Shown in pieces: positions 1-6,353 of a stretch of DNA of 9,899 nucleotides. The stretch covers positions 1-9,899 of the forward strand of contig CAXBOY010000103.1 in NCBI GenBank assembly GCA_963977405.1. The letters run 5' to 3'. The stretch's first letter is position 1. Each line of letters begins with the position of its first letter. The notes below the pieces were generated by a model. It did no database searches. It was not told the origin of the DNA and worked only from the letters and a program-made list of their open reading frames with translations. A program made the translations under genes and the position numbers. Origin of the DNA: UBA5078 sp963977405. Its GTDB lineage: Bacteria > Pseudomonadota > Gammaproteobacteria > Pseudomonadales > Pseudohongiellaceae.

Positions 1-106
1 CTACGAACAGGCCGAAGATTACATTGCGCAGGCTAATTGAGATAACGAGGGCAAGCAGAACGGGGACAAGGCTAAAGATATCCGGTGCAGTGTCAGGCAT
101 TGGCAT
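1..106 (-). CDS. N-terminus of a putative NhaC-type Na+/H+ antiporter (partial)
   Basis: The gene is cut by the left edge of the window. Reading leftwards from ATG at 106-104, or the in-frame ATG at 100-98, gives an open frame of 35 codons. After a short polar start (MPMPDTAPDIF) it becomes a hydrophobic segment ending in ISLRNVIFGLFV. Small, hydrophobic N-termini with a 'PxLLALxxAIxxRxVxxxLFxG' pattern are typical of NhaC-family antiporters in the inner membrane, so that is the best guess; with only 35 residues another polytopic transporter is possible. No strong Shine-Dalgarno sequence is seen before either ATG. The next upstream ATG (113-111) is out of frame and hits TGA after five codons. 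The gene diverges from the DUF885 gene at 298. Confidence 0.5.
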   Translation of the reverse strand, partial: MPMPDTAPDIFSLVPVLLALVISISLRNVIFGLFV

Positions 107-297
107 TCCGCATTGAGTGAGAGGCGTTGCCCCATCATACCCGGCGATGACAATTGCCGCGAGGCTATAAAACCGAATTATCGCCGAGCGTTGAAGCCGC
201 TATCTTTGCTGAAAGAATTCACTTTCTGCAATCTAGTGAGTAATCTTGAACAAACTTATTGAAATACATTATTTAAAAGAACCTTGGGAGTAAGGGC
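107..297. promoter_or_regulatory. Divergent spacer between the NhaC-like gene and the DUF885 lipoprotein gene
   Basis: This 191-bp interval separates two divergently transcribed genes, so it should carry promoters for both. I find no pair of good -35/-10 hexamers. TTGAAC at 246-251 followed at 17 bp by the poor TTATTT (269-274) is the only plausibly spaced pair for the rightward gene. The DUF885 Shine-Dalgarno is GGGAG at 286-290, seven bases before ATG 298. A symmetric element at 207-230 is listed separately. Confidence 0.4.
207..230. promoter_or_regulatory. Imperfect palindrome, candidate operator or hairpin
   Basis: GAAAG (211-215) and CTTTC (222-226) are inverted around the six bases AATTCA. 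Beyond a single T/T mismatch the symmetry continues as TGC (207-209) and GCA (228-230). The element sits in the divergent spacer, 68 bp before the DUF885 start, a plausible place for a repressor site or for a hairpin in a 5' leader. No regulator is known, and such symmetry can also occur by chance. Confidence 0.25.
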
Positions 298-2151
298 ATG
301 CGTTGGATATATAGCGTCGGGATCCTATTCATATTGGCCGCTTGCAGTGAGCCGCAGCCTGGAGCAACTCAAGCGATCAGCGAGCCGCAAACCGAAGAAG
401 TTGTTCGCAATGAAACAGAATTGCTCAATGCATGGCTGGATATTCAGTACGAAGAACAGCTGGAATTCAGTCCGCAGTCTAGGACGCGATTGGGTGATAA
501 GACGGACTACGACAAATTAGATGACTACACCCTCGCAGGCCAACTAACAGAGTTAGAGTGGCTGCGTGGCAGCGTTGGCAGCATGCAACAGAACTTTGAC
601 TACGACTCCCTCAACGACGATGGCAAGCTGTCCTACGACATGTGGGCTTATGGCCTAGAGCAAGCCGAGAGCAGAGTTCTATACTGGAACCATGGCTATA
701 TATTCGGTAGAGGCGGTCCACACGCAGGCATTCCAAGCTTCCTAATTAGCTACCAAGCTCTAGACACGGCGGAGGATGTCGAGGCCTATATTTCTAGGCT
801 CGGCGAGATCGACAGAGTGTTTGGGGAATTATTGGAGAGATCGAAACAGGCCTCTGCGCTGGGAATACGGCAGCCACGGTTTGCCTATGACTCAGCATTG
901 TCGGAGAGGGAGCGCGTAACGGCGGGCGTCCCCTTCAGAACCAGTGACAACTCTCCAAACTCACCGCTTTGGGTTGATCTGCAGACCAAGATAGAGGCCT
1001 TAGTTGAACAAGAAGTAATTAGTGCAGATCAAGCACAGAATTATTTGCAAGAGGCGCAGAACATCCTCTCCAACGAAGTGCTAAACGCGTACGCGGAAGT
1101 TGCGCAATGGTTAGAGGAGGATAGAGAGTTCGCTTCCCCCGAATCCCAAGGAGTTTGGGCCCTGCCCGATGGCGAGAACTACTATAACCAACGCTTGAAG
1201 CTGATGACGACACTGGACCTATCTGCCGACGAGATTCACGAGATCGGGCTTGCGGAAGTGGAGCGCTTACGTGGCGAGATGGAGGCCATAAAAAACCTTG
1301 TTGGTTTTGAACAAAGCCTGCAGGAGTTTTTCGTTTTCACTCGCGAAGACCCTCAGTTCTATTACCCCAATACGGATGAAGGGCGTCAGGAATATCTCGA
1401 TGTGAACAATGAGTATCTCGATTTCATCAATGAGAAATTGCCTGAGTATTTTGGAGTATTGCCCAAGGCCTCTCTCATCGTAAGCCGCGTGGAGTCATTT
1501 AGAGAACAAGACGGCGCAGCTCAGCACTATCGTGCCGGCGCTCCCGATGGTTCTCGACCTGGGGTTTTCTACTCCCACATGTCCGATATGTCGACATTGG
1601 CGAAATTCCAGATCGAGGATATTGCCTACCACGAGGGCAACCCCGGCCATCATATGCAGATATCCATTCAACAAGAACTCACAGAGGTGCCACGTTTTCG
1701 CACTCAGTATCGCACTACTGCCTACACAGAGGGATGGGGTTTGTATGCGGAATGGCTAGCGAAAGAGATGGGCGGGTTTCAAGATCCTTATTCGGATTTC
1801 GGCAGACTCGCGGGCGAGATATGGAGAGCGGTGCGCCTAGTGGTCGACACGGGCATTCATACTAAACGGTGGTCCGAAGATAGGGCTGTGCAGTACTTTC
1901 TCGATAACACGCCCATACCCGAAGGAGCTGTTCGGTCAGAGGTACAACGCTACTTCGCCGGCCCCGGCCAGGCGACTGCCTATAAGATTGGCATGATGAA
2001 CTTTCAACAGGCGCGTGCGAATGCGGAAGAAGCCTTGGGCGATGACTTTGATATCCGCGCTTTCCACGACATCGTTTTAGGGGCAGGAGCCTTACCTATG
2101 CCGATGATGCACGCACGGGTACAGCGCTGGATTCGGGAGTCTGCGCAATAG
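298..2151 (+). CDS. DUF885-family lipoprotein, putative zinc-dependent peptidase
   Basis: This 617-residue protein starts with a lipoprotein signal: a short positive n-region, a hydrophobic stretch and the lipobox L-A-A-C with Cys16. The mature form should therefore be membrane-anchored in the periplasm. The rest is a DUF885 domain at about the family's usual length. Family landmarks are HEGNPGHH at residues 445-452, which carries the presumed metal-binding His and Glu; EGWGLYAE from Glu478; and a C-terminal R-VRLVVDTGIH segment. DUF885 proteins are grouped with M3/M32-like metallopeptidases, so a zinc peptidase or dipeptidase role is inferred; no substrate can be read from the sequence. ATG 298 is supported by GGGAG at 286-290; a slightly earlier non-ATG start in another frame (284) gives only a short shadow. 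The gene converges on the META lipoprotein, with 8 bp between stops. Confidence 0.9.
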   Translation: MRWIYSVGILFILAACSEPQPGATQAISEPQTEEVVRNETELLNAWLDIQYEEQLEFSPQSRTRLGDKTDYDKLDDYTLAGQLTELEWLRGSVGSMQQNFDYDSLNDDGKLSYDMWAYGLEQAESRVLYWNHGYIFGRGGPHAGIPSFLISYQALDTAEDVEAYISRLGEIDRVFGELLERSKQASALGIRQPRFAYDSALSERERVTAGVPFRTSDNSPNSPLWVDLQTKIEALVEQEVISADQAQNYLQEAQNILSNEVLNAYAEVAQWLEEDREFASPESQGVWALPDGENYYNQRLKLMTTLDLSADEIHEIGLAEVERLRGEMEAIKNLVGFEQSLQEFFVFTREDPQFYYPNTDEGRQEYLDVNNEYLDFINEKLPEYFGVLPKASLIVSRVESFREQDGAAQHYRAGAPDGSRPGVFYSHMSDMSTLAKFQIEDIAYHEGNPGHHMQISIQQELTEVPRFRTQYRTTAYTEGWGLYAEWLAKEMGGFQDPYSDFGRLAGEIWRAVRLVVDTGIHTKRWSEDRAVQYFLDNTPIPEGAVRSEVQRYFAGPGQATAYKIGMMNFQQARANAEEALGDDFDIRAFHDIVLGAGALPMPMMHARVQRWIRESAQ

Positions 2152-2159
2152 CAGCTATG

Positions 2160-2615
2160 TTAATCGCGAGACTCGAACTCAATCTCTATTCCCTCGGTCG
2201 AGGTGGTCAACACCATATGGCCATCTCGCAAGCTATGGGATGACACATCTTTCAGATACAGAATCAGATTATTGTGCAGCGAGCCCGGTGGGCACAGCGA
2301 AGTTGTCGCAGCGAAGGGATCGAAACGCAGGGCAGCATCTTCCTGCAACCAAGAGCCATTAATACTGTTGCAGTCCGAGGAACCAGTTAGCCGATTGTCA
2401 CTCCGAAAATTGAGTACGTATTTACTAGGGTCTTCAGGAACAAACTCGTAGCCACCTAACACAGTCAGCTTCACCAACTGCCAATTACTACCTTCTAGAG
2501 TATTGAGCGGGGCAACGACTTCGTTACTTTCACTTTGCTGCTCTGAAGGGCTGCAAGCGGCCAATACCACCAATAGGCCAAGAAAGAGTACATTGCGTAA
2601 TTTGGAAGAAGACAT
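2160..2615 (-). CDS. META/HslJ-domain lipoprotein
   Basis: A 151-residue lipoprotein: MSSSKLRNVLFLGLLVVLAAC ends in a lipobox with Cys21, followed by a Ser/Glu-rich linker to about residue 40. From about 43 to 148 it fits the META domain: W45 near the start, a strand ending LNFRSDNRLTGSSDCNSING (Asp-Cys-Asn 81-83), a second Cys at 108 in the TSLCPPG segment, and a C-terminal strand pair. META proteins include HslJ of E. coli, linked to heat stress and novobiocin resistance; their molecular function is unknown. C82 and C108 could form a disulphide in the periplasm (inference). The ATG is preceded by a modest GAGA eight bases upstream. It is transcribed away from the palindrome-rich region at 2616-2996, so some elements there may serve this gene instead of the porin. 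Confidence 0.85.
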   Translation of the reverse strand: MSSSKLRNVLFLGLLVVLAACSPSEQQSESNEVVAPLNTLEGSNWQLVKLTVLGGYEFVPEDPSKYVLNFRSDNRLTGSSDCNSINGSWLQEDAALRFDPFAATTSLCPPGSLHNNLILYLKDVSSHSLRDGHMVLTTSTEGIEIEFESRD

Positions 2616-2749
2616 ATTACATTCTCGGAAAATGTCGCTATGGGCGAGTGTGATTTAATTGAGGCGCATACTTTCACACATTTCCGGCCGAAATTGAAGT
2701 TGCTAGCAAATTAACTAATCACTAGACCATTCTCATTATCTTTTATCAA

Positions 2750-2761
2750 CCTGTGCACAGG
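2750..2761. promoter_or_regulatory. Perfect 12-bp palindrome CCTGTGCACAGG
   Basis: CCTGTGCACAGG is its own reverse complement over all 12 bases. It lies 26 bp from the FNR-type box, between the META and porin genes, and could be an operator for an unidentified dimeric regulator. It is not a LexA box, because the CTGT and ACAG halves are only two bases apart rather than eight. Confidence 0.35.
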
Positions 2762-2769
2762 CATAATGG

Positions 2770-2779
2770 CTAGCGCTAG
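2770..2779. promoter_or_regulatory. Perfect 10-bp palindrome CTAGCGCTAG
   Basis: CTAGCGCTAG is fully self-complementary and lies between the 12-bp palindrome and the FNR-type box, with 7 to 8 bp on each side. It is a candidate protein-binding site by position. A chance palindrome of this length in 10 kb is possible. Confidence 0.25.
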
Positions 2780-2786
2780 AGCTAAC

Positions 2787-2800
2787 TTGATCTCGATCAA
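2787..2800. promoter_or_regulatory. FNR/Anr box TTGATCTCGATCAA
   Basis: This matches the FNR/Anr/CRP-family consensus TTGAT-N4-ATCAA at all ten defined bases, and the symmetry extends to six bases per arm. FNR-type regulators bind this site with an oxygen-sensitive iron-sulphur cluster and switch genes under low oxygen. The box is 197 bp before the porin ATG and 172 bp from the META start. Rightward, TATTCT at 2831-2836 is a possible -10, which would put the box near -50. Leftward, CATTAT (2768-2763 on the minus strand) would put it near -38. Neither is the classical -41.5, so the target gene is unresolved. Confidence 0.6.
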
Positions 2801-2844
2801 TGGCGAGGGCGCATGCAAGGAAATCCTTTGTATTCTATGGGGTT

Positions 2845-2863
2845 AGCGCCTAGAATAGGTGCT
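2845..2863 (+). other. Short hairpin in the porin upstream region
   Basis: AGCGCCTA (2845-2852) and TAGGTGCT (2856-2863) pair over eight bases, with one G-U, around a GAA loop. If a promoter near the FNR box is used, this would form near the start of the porin leader mRNA and might stabilise it. No T-tract follows, so it is not a terminator. Confidence 0.35.
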
Positions 2864-2878
2864 CATAAACTGCTTAGC

Positions 2879-2914
2879 ACTCGATCTAAGATCTCTTTAG
2901 ATACTCCATCGAGT
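2879..2914. repeat. Nested inverted repeats upstream of the porin
   Basis: The outer arms are ACTCGAT (2879-2885) and ATCGAGT (2908-2914). Inside, ATCTAA (2884-2889) is complementary to TTAGAT (2897-2902), with which the outer pair shares two bases. CTTTAGAT (2895-2902) also matches ATCTAAAG at 2953-2960 over eight bases, so two alternative foldings of a leader RNA, or two operator arrangements around the TATAAT at 2944, are possible. Confidence 0.4.
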
Positions 2915-2943
2915 TTCTCTCCTAATAACTGCATCGCAGTTTG

Positions 2944-2949
2944 TATAAT
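2944..2949 (+). promoter_or_regulatory. Candidate -10 element (TATAAT) for the porin operon
   Basis: A perfect TATAAT sits 47 bp before the porin ATG and would give a leader of about 40 bases ending in the AGGGG ribosome site. The -35 region at 16-18 bp (around 2920-2927) has no TTGACA-like hexamer, so the promoter would need an activator or another upstream contact. This is consistent with the symmetric sites nearby, but that link is inference. Confidence 0.4.
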
Positions 2950-2996
2950 TTTATCTAAAGAATTGCCAAGTTTGCTGATAGAAAAATAGGGGCTAA

Positions 2997-4235
2997 ATGC
3001 AAAAATTAGCGAAAAATTTCATCCTCGCACTGACGATCTTCCCAGTTCTGAGTCACGCTGCCGAGTCCGAAGATTCGATTCTCTCCTTCGGTGCGTTTGG
3101 CACGCTTGGCGTCATTCATTCTGATGAGGATAAGGCCGATTTTTCAGGAACTAGTCTGTACTTCGACGGTGTTGGTTATAGCAAAAGTTTGACTGCCGAC
3201 GTAGATAGCCTTGTGGGCGGCCAAGTGACTGCCGATTTTAATGACCGACTTAGCGCAGTTATTCAGCTCGTTTCGAAGCGCAACCCAAAGGGTGACTATG
3301 ACCCTCACGTCGAATGGGCGAATATTCGCTATGAATTCACTCCCGAACTTAGCGTCCGTGCTGGGCGTTCCGTCCTCTCAACCTTCATGGCGTCCACCTA
3401 CCGCAATGTTGGATACGCCACACCTTGGGTGCGTCCACCGATTGAGCTCTATGAGCTCGTCCCGATAACGTTCCGAGATGGAATTAGCGTTAATTACTCG
3501 ACTAGCTTAGAACACATCGCAAATTCATTGGAAGTTACCTACGGTGGATCAGAAACTGAGCTACCCGATGGAGATACCCTAGATGTGGACGAAAACTGGG
3601 GGATATCTAATACTTTTCAGATCGGAGATCTGTCGATCCACGCCTCGTATCAACATGCGACTCCGAACTTGGACGCCTATGATAATTTAATTAACGGCTT
3701 CAGAAACTTTGGTACCGCTGGGCAGAATATCGCCGCTCGCTATGATCCTAATGATAAAATACTAAAATATGTCGGTTTGGGAGCGAGTTACGATCCAGGG
3801 CTTTGGTTTCTAATGGCTGAGTGGGGAAGAACACAAACTGACTCTATACTCGGGAAGAAGAGTGCCGCTTATATTAGTGGTGGTCGTCGCTATGGCAGAT
3901 TAACGCCATATATCACTCTCGCACGCTCTCGGCGCGAGGCTTATCCGGCCAACTCAACTCTGGATTTGAATACCTTACCTGCCCCCCTCGCTCAAGAAGC
4001 GGGCGCTCTTAATGAGGCACTGCTTTCTCTCCAAGCTTCCAGTGCACCTATTCAAGACAGTATTTCTCTAGGATTGCGCTGGGAGGTAAATCACCAAATT
4101 GCTTTCACTGCCCAATTTGATCACTCAAATATGTTAAAGGGTTCACAAGGTAATTTAGAGAACCTGCAACCTGGGTTTAAGCCCGGCGGCTCGCTTAACC
4201 TCATAAGCGCCTCACTGAGTTTTATATTTCCATGA
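2997..4235 (+). CDS. Outer-membrane porin, first gene of a coupled pair
   Basis: This 412-residue protein has a Sec signal peptide cleaved near SHA-A (residues 19-22), followed by beta-barrel-like alternating strands and no hydrophobic helices. It opens with the short repetitive strand ILSFGAFGTLGVIHSDED. Characteristic segments are VEWANIRYEF (105-114), a following RAGR (121-124) and VGYATPWVRPP (138-148), and the protein ends in an aromatic strand (SLSFIFP). I recognise this pattern from uncharacterised proteobacterial porins commonly encoded beside a small PstS-like binding protein, as here. It should form a solute channel in the outer membrane; the substrate is unknown. The start is fixed by AGGGG at 2988-2992. 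The stop overlaps the next gene's start in ATGA, implying translational coupling. Confidence 0.8.
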   Translation: MQKLAKNFILALTIFPVLSHAAESEDSILSFGAFGTLGVIHSDEDKADFSGTSLYFDGVGYSKSLTADVDSLVGGQVTADFNDRLSAVIQLVSKRNPKGDYDPHVEWANIRYEFTPELSVRAGRSVLSTFMASTYRNVGYATPWVRPPIELYELVPITFRDGISVNYSTSLEHIANSLEVTYGGSETELPDGDTLDVDENWGISNTFQIGDLSIHASYQHATPNLDAYDNLINGFRNFGTAGQNIAARYDPNDKILKYVGLGASYDPGLWFLMAEWGRTQTDSILGKKSAAYISGGRRYGRLTPYITLARSRREAYPANSTLDLNTLPAPLAQEAGALNEALLSLQASSAPIQDSISLGLRWEVNHQIAFTAQFDHSNMLKGSQGNLENLQPGFKPGGSLNLISASLSFIFP

Positions 4236-4744
4236 GGTCGTTAACCCTACATACAATCAAACTTATGCTGATTGGGATCCCATTCTGCTTAAGCTCAAGC
4301 ATAGTTGCCGCCGACATTGTAGTGGTAGTTTCCGCGCAAAGTGAAGTAAGCCAACTACAAAGGATAGACATAGAGAATATTTTCTTTGGCAGAAACTATA
4401 GCTTCCCCAACGGAGCCGACGCTACTCCATTAGATCTGGAAGAGGGCTCGGCGGAACGAGTCGAGTTCTATATGAAGCTCGCAGGAAGAAGCCCAGCACA
4501 AGTTAAAGCCTTCTGGGCAAAGTTAATTTTCACTGGTAGAGGTCGCCCGCCAGCGGTAGTAAGCGACAGGGAAGAGTTGATCGACAGGCTAATCGCCGAT
4601 CCAAACGCCATCGGCTACATAGATAGCAGTTACGTCGATGATCGCGTAAAGATTGTCTTTAGACCGATGCTGGTAACAGAGGTCTCAAGAGGCGCGGACG
4701 GAAGGTTTAGCCTTCTTGAGAAGATAAGTTTCAATTCCAACTAG
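4232..4744 (+). CDS. Orphan PstS-like periplasmic substrate-binding protein
   Basis: A 170-residue protein with a signal peptide ending near IVAA-D (residue 28), hence periplasmic. The mature part resembles the single-lobe PBP-like/PstS-like domain: a first strand DIVVVVSAQS, then IENIFFGR (48-54), a segment rich in charge around LDLEEGSAERVEFY, QVKAFWAKLIFTGRGRPP (90-107) and IADPNAIGYID (121-131), where PstS relatives contact ligand. It is much shorter than classical PstS (about 320 residues) and no importer permease or ATPase is nearby, so it may present a ligand to a sensor or porin rather than feed an ABC importer. It is commonly labelled a phosphate ABC transporter substrate-binding protein, but phosphate binding is not shown here. 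It overlaps the porin by 4 bp. Confidence 0.8.
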   Translation: MRSLTLHTIKLMLIGIPFCLSSSIVAADIVVVVSAQSEVSQLQRIDIENIFFGRNYSFPNGADATPLDLEEGSAERVEFYMKLAGRSPAQVKAFWAKLIFTGRGRPPAVVSDREELIDRLIADPNAIGYIDSSYVDDRVKIVFRPMLVTEVSRGADGRFSLLEKISFNSN

Positions 4745-4809
4745 CTTGCGGTGGATTCATAAAACATGACTACTTATATTGCGCTTTGTGACATCGCTAT
4801 GGGCAGTGC

Positions 4810-6333
4810 TTATCCATTCTTTATTTCAGAAGAGAAGCGATAGGTATTTCTTCCTTCCTTCTTTGCAATATACATAGCTCTGTCTGCATTCTTGGCAAGA
4901 GTCTCTTCATCTTCCCCATCTTCTGGAAATATAGCGATACCGACACTAGCACTGACGTAGCAAGTCTGCGAATTAATAAAGTAAGGCTGTGCGATATTGT
5001 CGACAATATTCTGAGCCACCTGAGCAGCGTCCGCGGCAATGTTTATCTCAGGCATTAGCGCCACAAATTCATCTCCACCAAACCGAGCGATTGTGTCGCT
5101 CTTACGTAAACAGGCCGTTAGCCTCGTTGCTGTCTCTTTCAATAGTTCATCTCCAGCATCGTGCCCTAGCGTGTCATTGATTTTCTTAAAGTGATCTAGA
5201 TCTAAAAAAAGAATTGCTAGTCGACGCTTGTTACGTCGCGCCCTGTGTAAACTCTGGTCCACAAGTTGTGAAAATAGTATTCGATTCGGTAAACCAGTCA
5301 GTGCATCGTGTAGTGCGAGCTTCTCTGCTCTTCTTAAGTTGGCTCGCTCTACTTCAAGCGCACGCCGCCTTGCCTTTACCAATTGATGACTCTGATAGCC
5401 AAGCAGAGTTAGTACAATAATAACAGCAAGGCTCCCCGCTCCCGCCAAGAGCAAATTCCTATCCCGGTTAATGAAGTAATCCGCTAGCTGCTCTTCCGCC
5501 GATAGTCCAACGACTACAGCCATAGGAAACTGGAATAACTCCATGGCACTAGTGTAACGCTCCACTCCATCCCAAGGATTGACCATTAGATTATTCTCAT
5601 CAGTGACTTCGCCTGCTTCGTGAAAACGGATCTGAGAATAGTCCGTCACCTCGCCTGCAAAAGTTGTTTCGCCGGAGCGCCTAGCTATAAAAACGCCATC
5701 GCTGTCCAGCATCGCCAGCAACCCTTTCTGGCCCAGAATGTTGTTCTCGTAGCTGCTGACGAAATAATCCGTTTCTACAGAGACGATAGCGATACCATCG
5801 AATTCTCCATCAAGTGAGCTTAATCGGCGACTGAAGTGCACATAGTACGGCCCCTCTTCGTTTAGGCGCGCTGGCTTACTAACGGCTAGAAAATCCTCGT
5901 CCCTGAGCCGAGTGAAAGATTCGTACTCGGCGACATTACTCAAACCTTGTGCCCTGTTGCTAAAGACGATATTGCCCTGCTCATCAGCAATACTAACTAT
6001 GAACAGCAATGCTGGCGGTAAAAGCGAACGCTCTTCTAGCTCTGCTAGATAATTCTCATCTCCATGACTACGGGCGAATTGCAAGAACAGAAGAGTCTGG
6101 TCTATCTCGCGCAATGCTCTGACGACATGCGCCTCATAAATATCAGCCTGCTGATAGCTGGCAATCCGCGCCGAATGTATCGCGGCATCTCTATCCGACT
6201 GGATGAAACTCAGCGTTAGCGACCAGATTCCTGCAAGTACGATAATAGTGAAACCAGAGAACAGAAACAGAGGAGAGAAGGCTAGACGATGCCAGAGTTT
6301 GGGAGCATTTGTAGGCGCACTTGATCTACTCAT
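4810..6333 (-). CDS. Cache-domain diguanylate cyclase
   Basis: This 507-residue membrane protein makes c-di-GMP from two GTP. Order: cytoplasmic N-terminus, TM1 about 17-44, a periplasmic double-Cache-like sensor about 45-290, TM2 about 293-313, a charged coiled linker (about 318-340), then a GGDEF domain about 341-505. The catalytic motif GGDEF is intact at 419-423 and the inhibitory I-site RxxD (R410-D413) is present five residues before it. DALTGLPNR and LFLDLDHFKKINDTLGHDAGD are typical for active enzymes. No EAL domain follows. The periplasmic sensor could detect the ligand or the binding protein encoded by the convergent neighbour at 4232-4744; this is inferred from context. In-frame upstream sequence reaches TAG within six codons, so ATG 6333 is sound, though no strong Shine-Dalgarno is visible. 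Confidence 0.93.
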   Translation of the reverse strand: MSRSSAPTNAPKLWHRLAFSPLFLFSGFTIIVLAGIWSLTLSFIQSDRDAAIHSARIASYQQADIYEAHVVRALREIDQTLLFLQFARSHGDENYLAELEERSLLPPALLFIVSIADEQGNIVFSNRAQGLSNVAEYESFTRLRDEDFLAVSKPARLNEEGPYYVHFSRRLSSLDGEFDGIAIVSVETDYFVSSYENNILGQKGLLAMLDSDGVFIARRSGETTFAGEVTDYSQIRFHEAGEVTDENNLMVNPWDGVERYTSAMELFQFPMAVVVGLSAEEQLADYFINRDRNLLLAGAGSLAVIIVLTLLGYQSHQLVKARRRALEVERANLRRAEKLALHDALTGLPNRILFSQLVDQSLHRARRNKRRLAILFLDLDHFKKINDTLGHDAGDELLKETATRLTACLRKSDTIARFGGDEFVALMPEINIAADAAQVAQNIVDNIAQPYFINSQTCYVSASVGIAIFPEDGEDEETLAKNADRAMYIAKKEGRNTYRFSSEIKNG

Positions 6334-6353
6334 TAGATTACATTCAGTCTAAT
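6332..6353 (-). promoter_or_regulatory. Inverted repeat over the diguanylate cyclase start codon
   Basis: ATTAGA (6332-6337) and TCTAAT (6348-6353) are perfect inverted arms around ten bases, and the left arm covers two bases of the ATG at 6331-6333. In the mRNA this could fold a weak hairpin across the translation start, where a recognisable Shine-Dalgarno sequence is also missing. Low translation is a possible consequence; the stem is short and AT-rich. Confidence 0.25.

Larger units (their letters stand above)
2616..2996. promoter_or_regulatory. Divergent regulatory region between the META lipoprotein and the porin operon
   Basis: This 381-bp stretch has no convincing gene. It is unusually dense in symmetric sequences: perfect palindromes at 2750-2761 and 2770-2779, an FNR/Anr box at 2787-2800, a hairpin at 2845-2863, nested inverted repeats at 2879-2914 with a further matching arm at 2953-2960, and a perfect TATAAT at 2944-2949. 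Both flanking genes point away from it, so it must hold at least two promoters. The porin Shine-Dalgarno AGGGG lies at 2988-2992, four bases before ATG 2997. A 50-codon open frame at 2837-2989 was considered and rejected. Confidence 0.6.

Noticed and set aside
2750..2761. CCTGTGCACAGG as a LexA (SOS) box
   Set aside because: The CTGT and ACAG halves are separated by two bases rather than eight.
2837..2989. 50-codon plus-strand frame ending seven bases before the porin ATG
   Set aside because: The only purine-rich stretch (AAGGA) is about 15 bases from the ATG. The product is serine-rich without a clear fold, and the frame runs through the palindromes and the -10 of the regulatory region.
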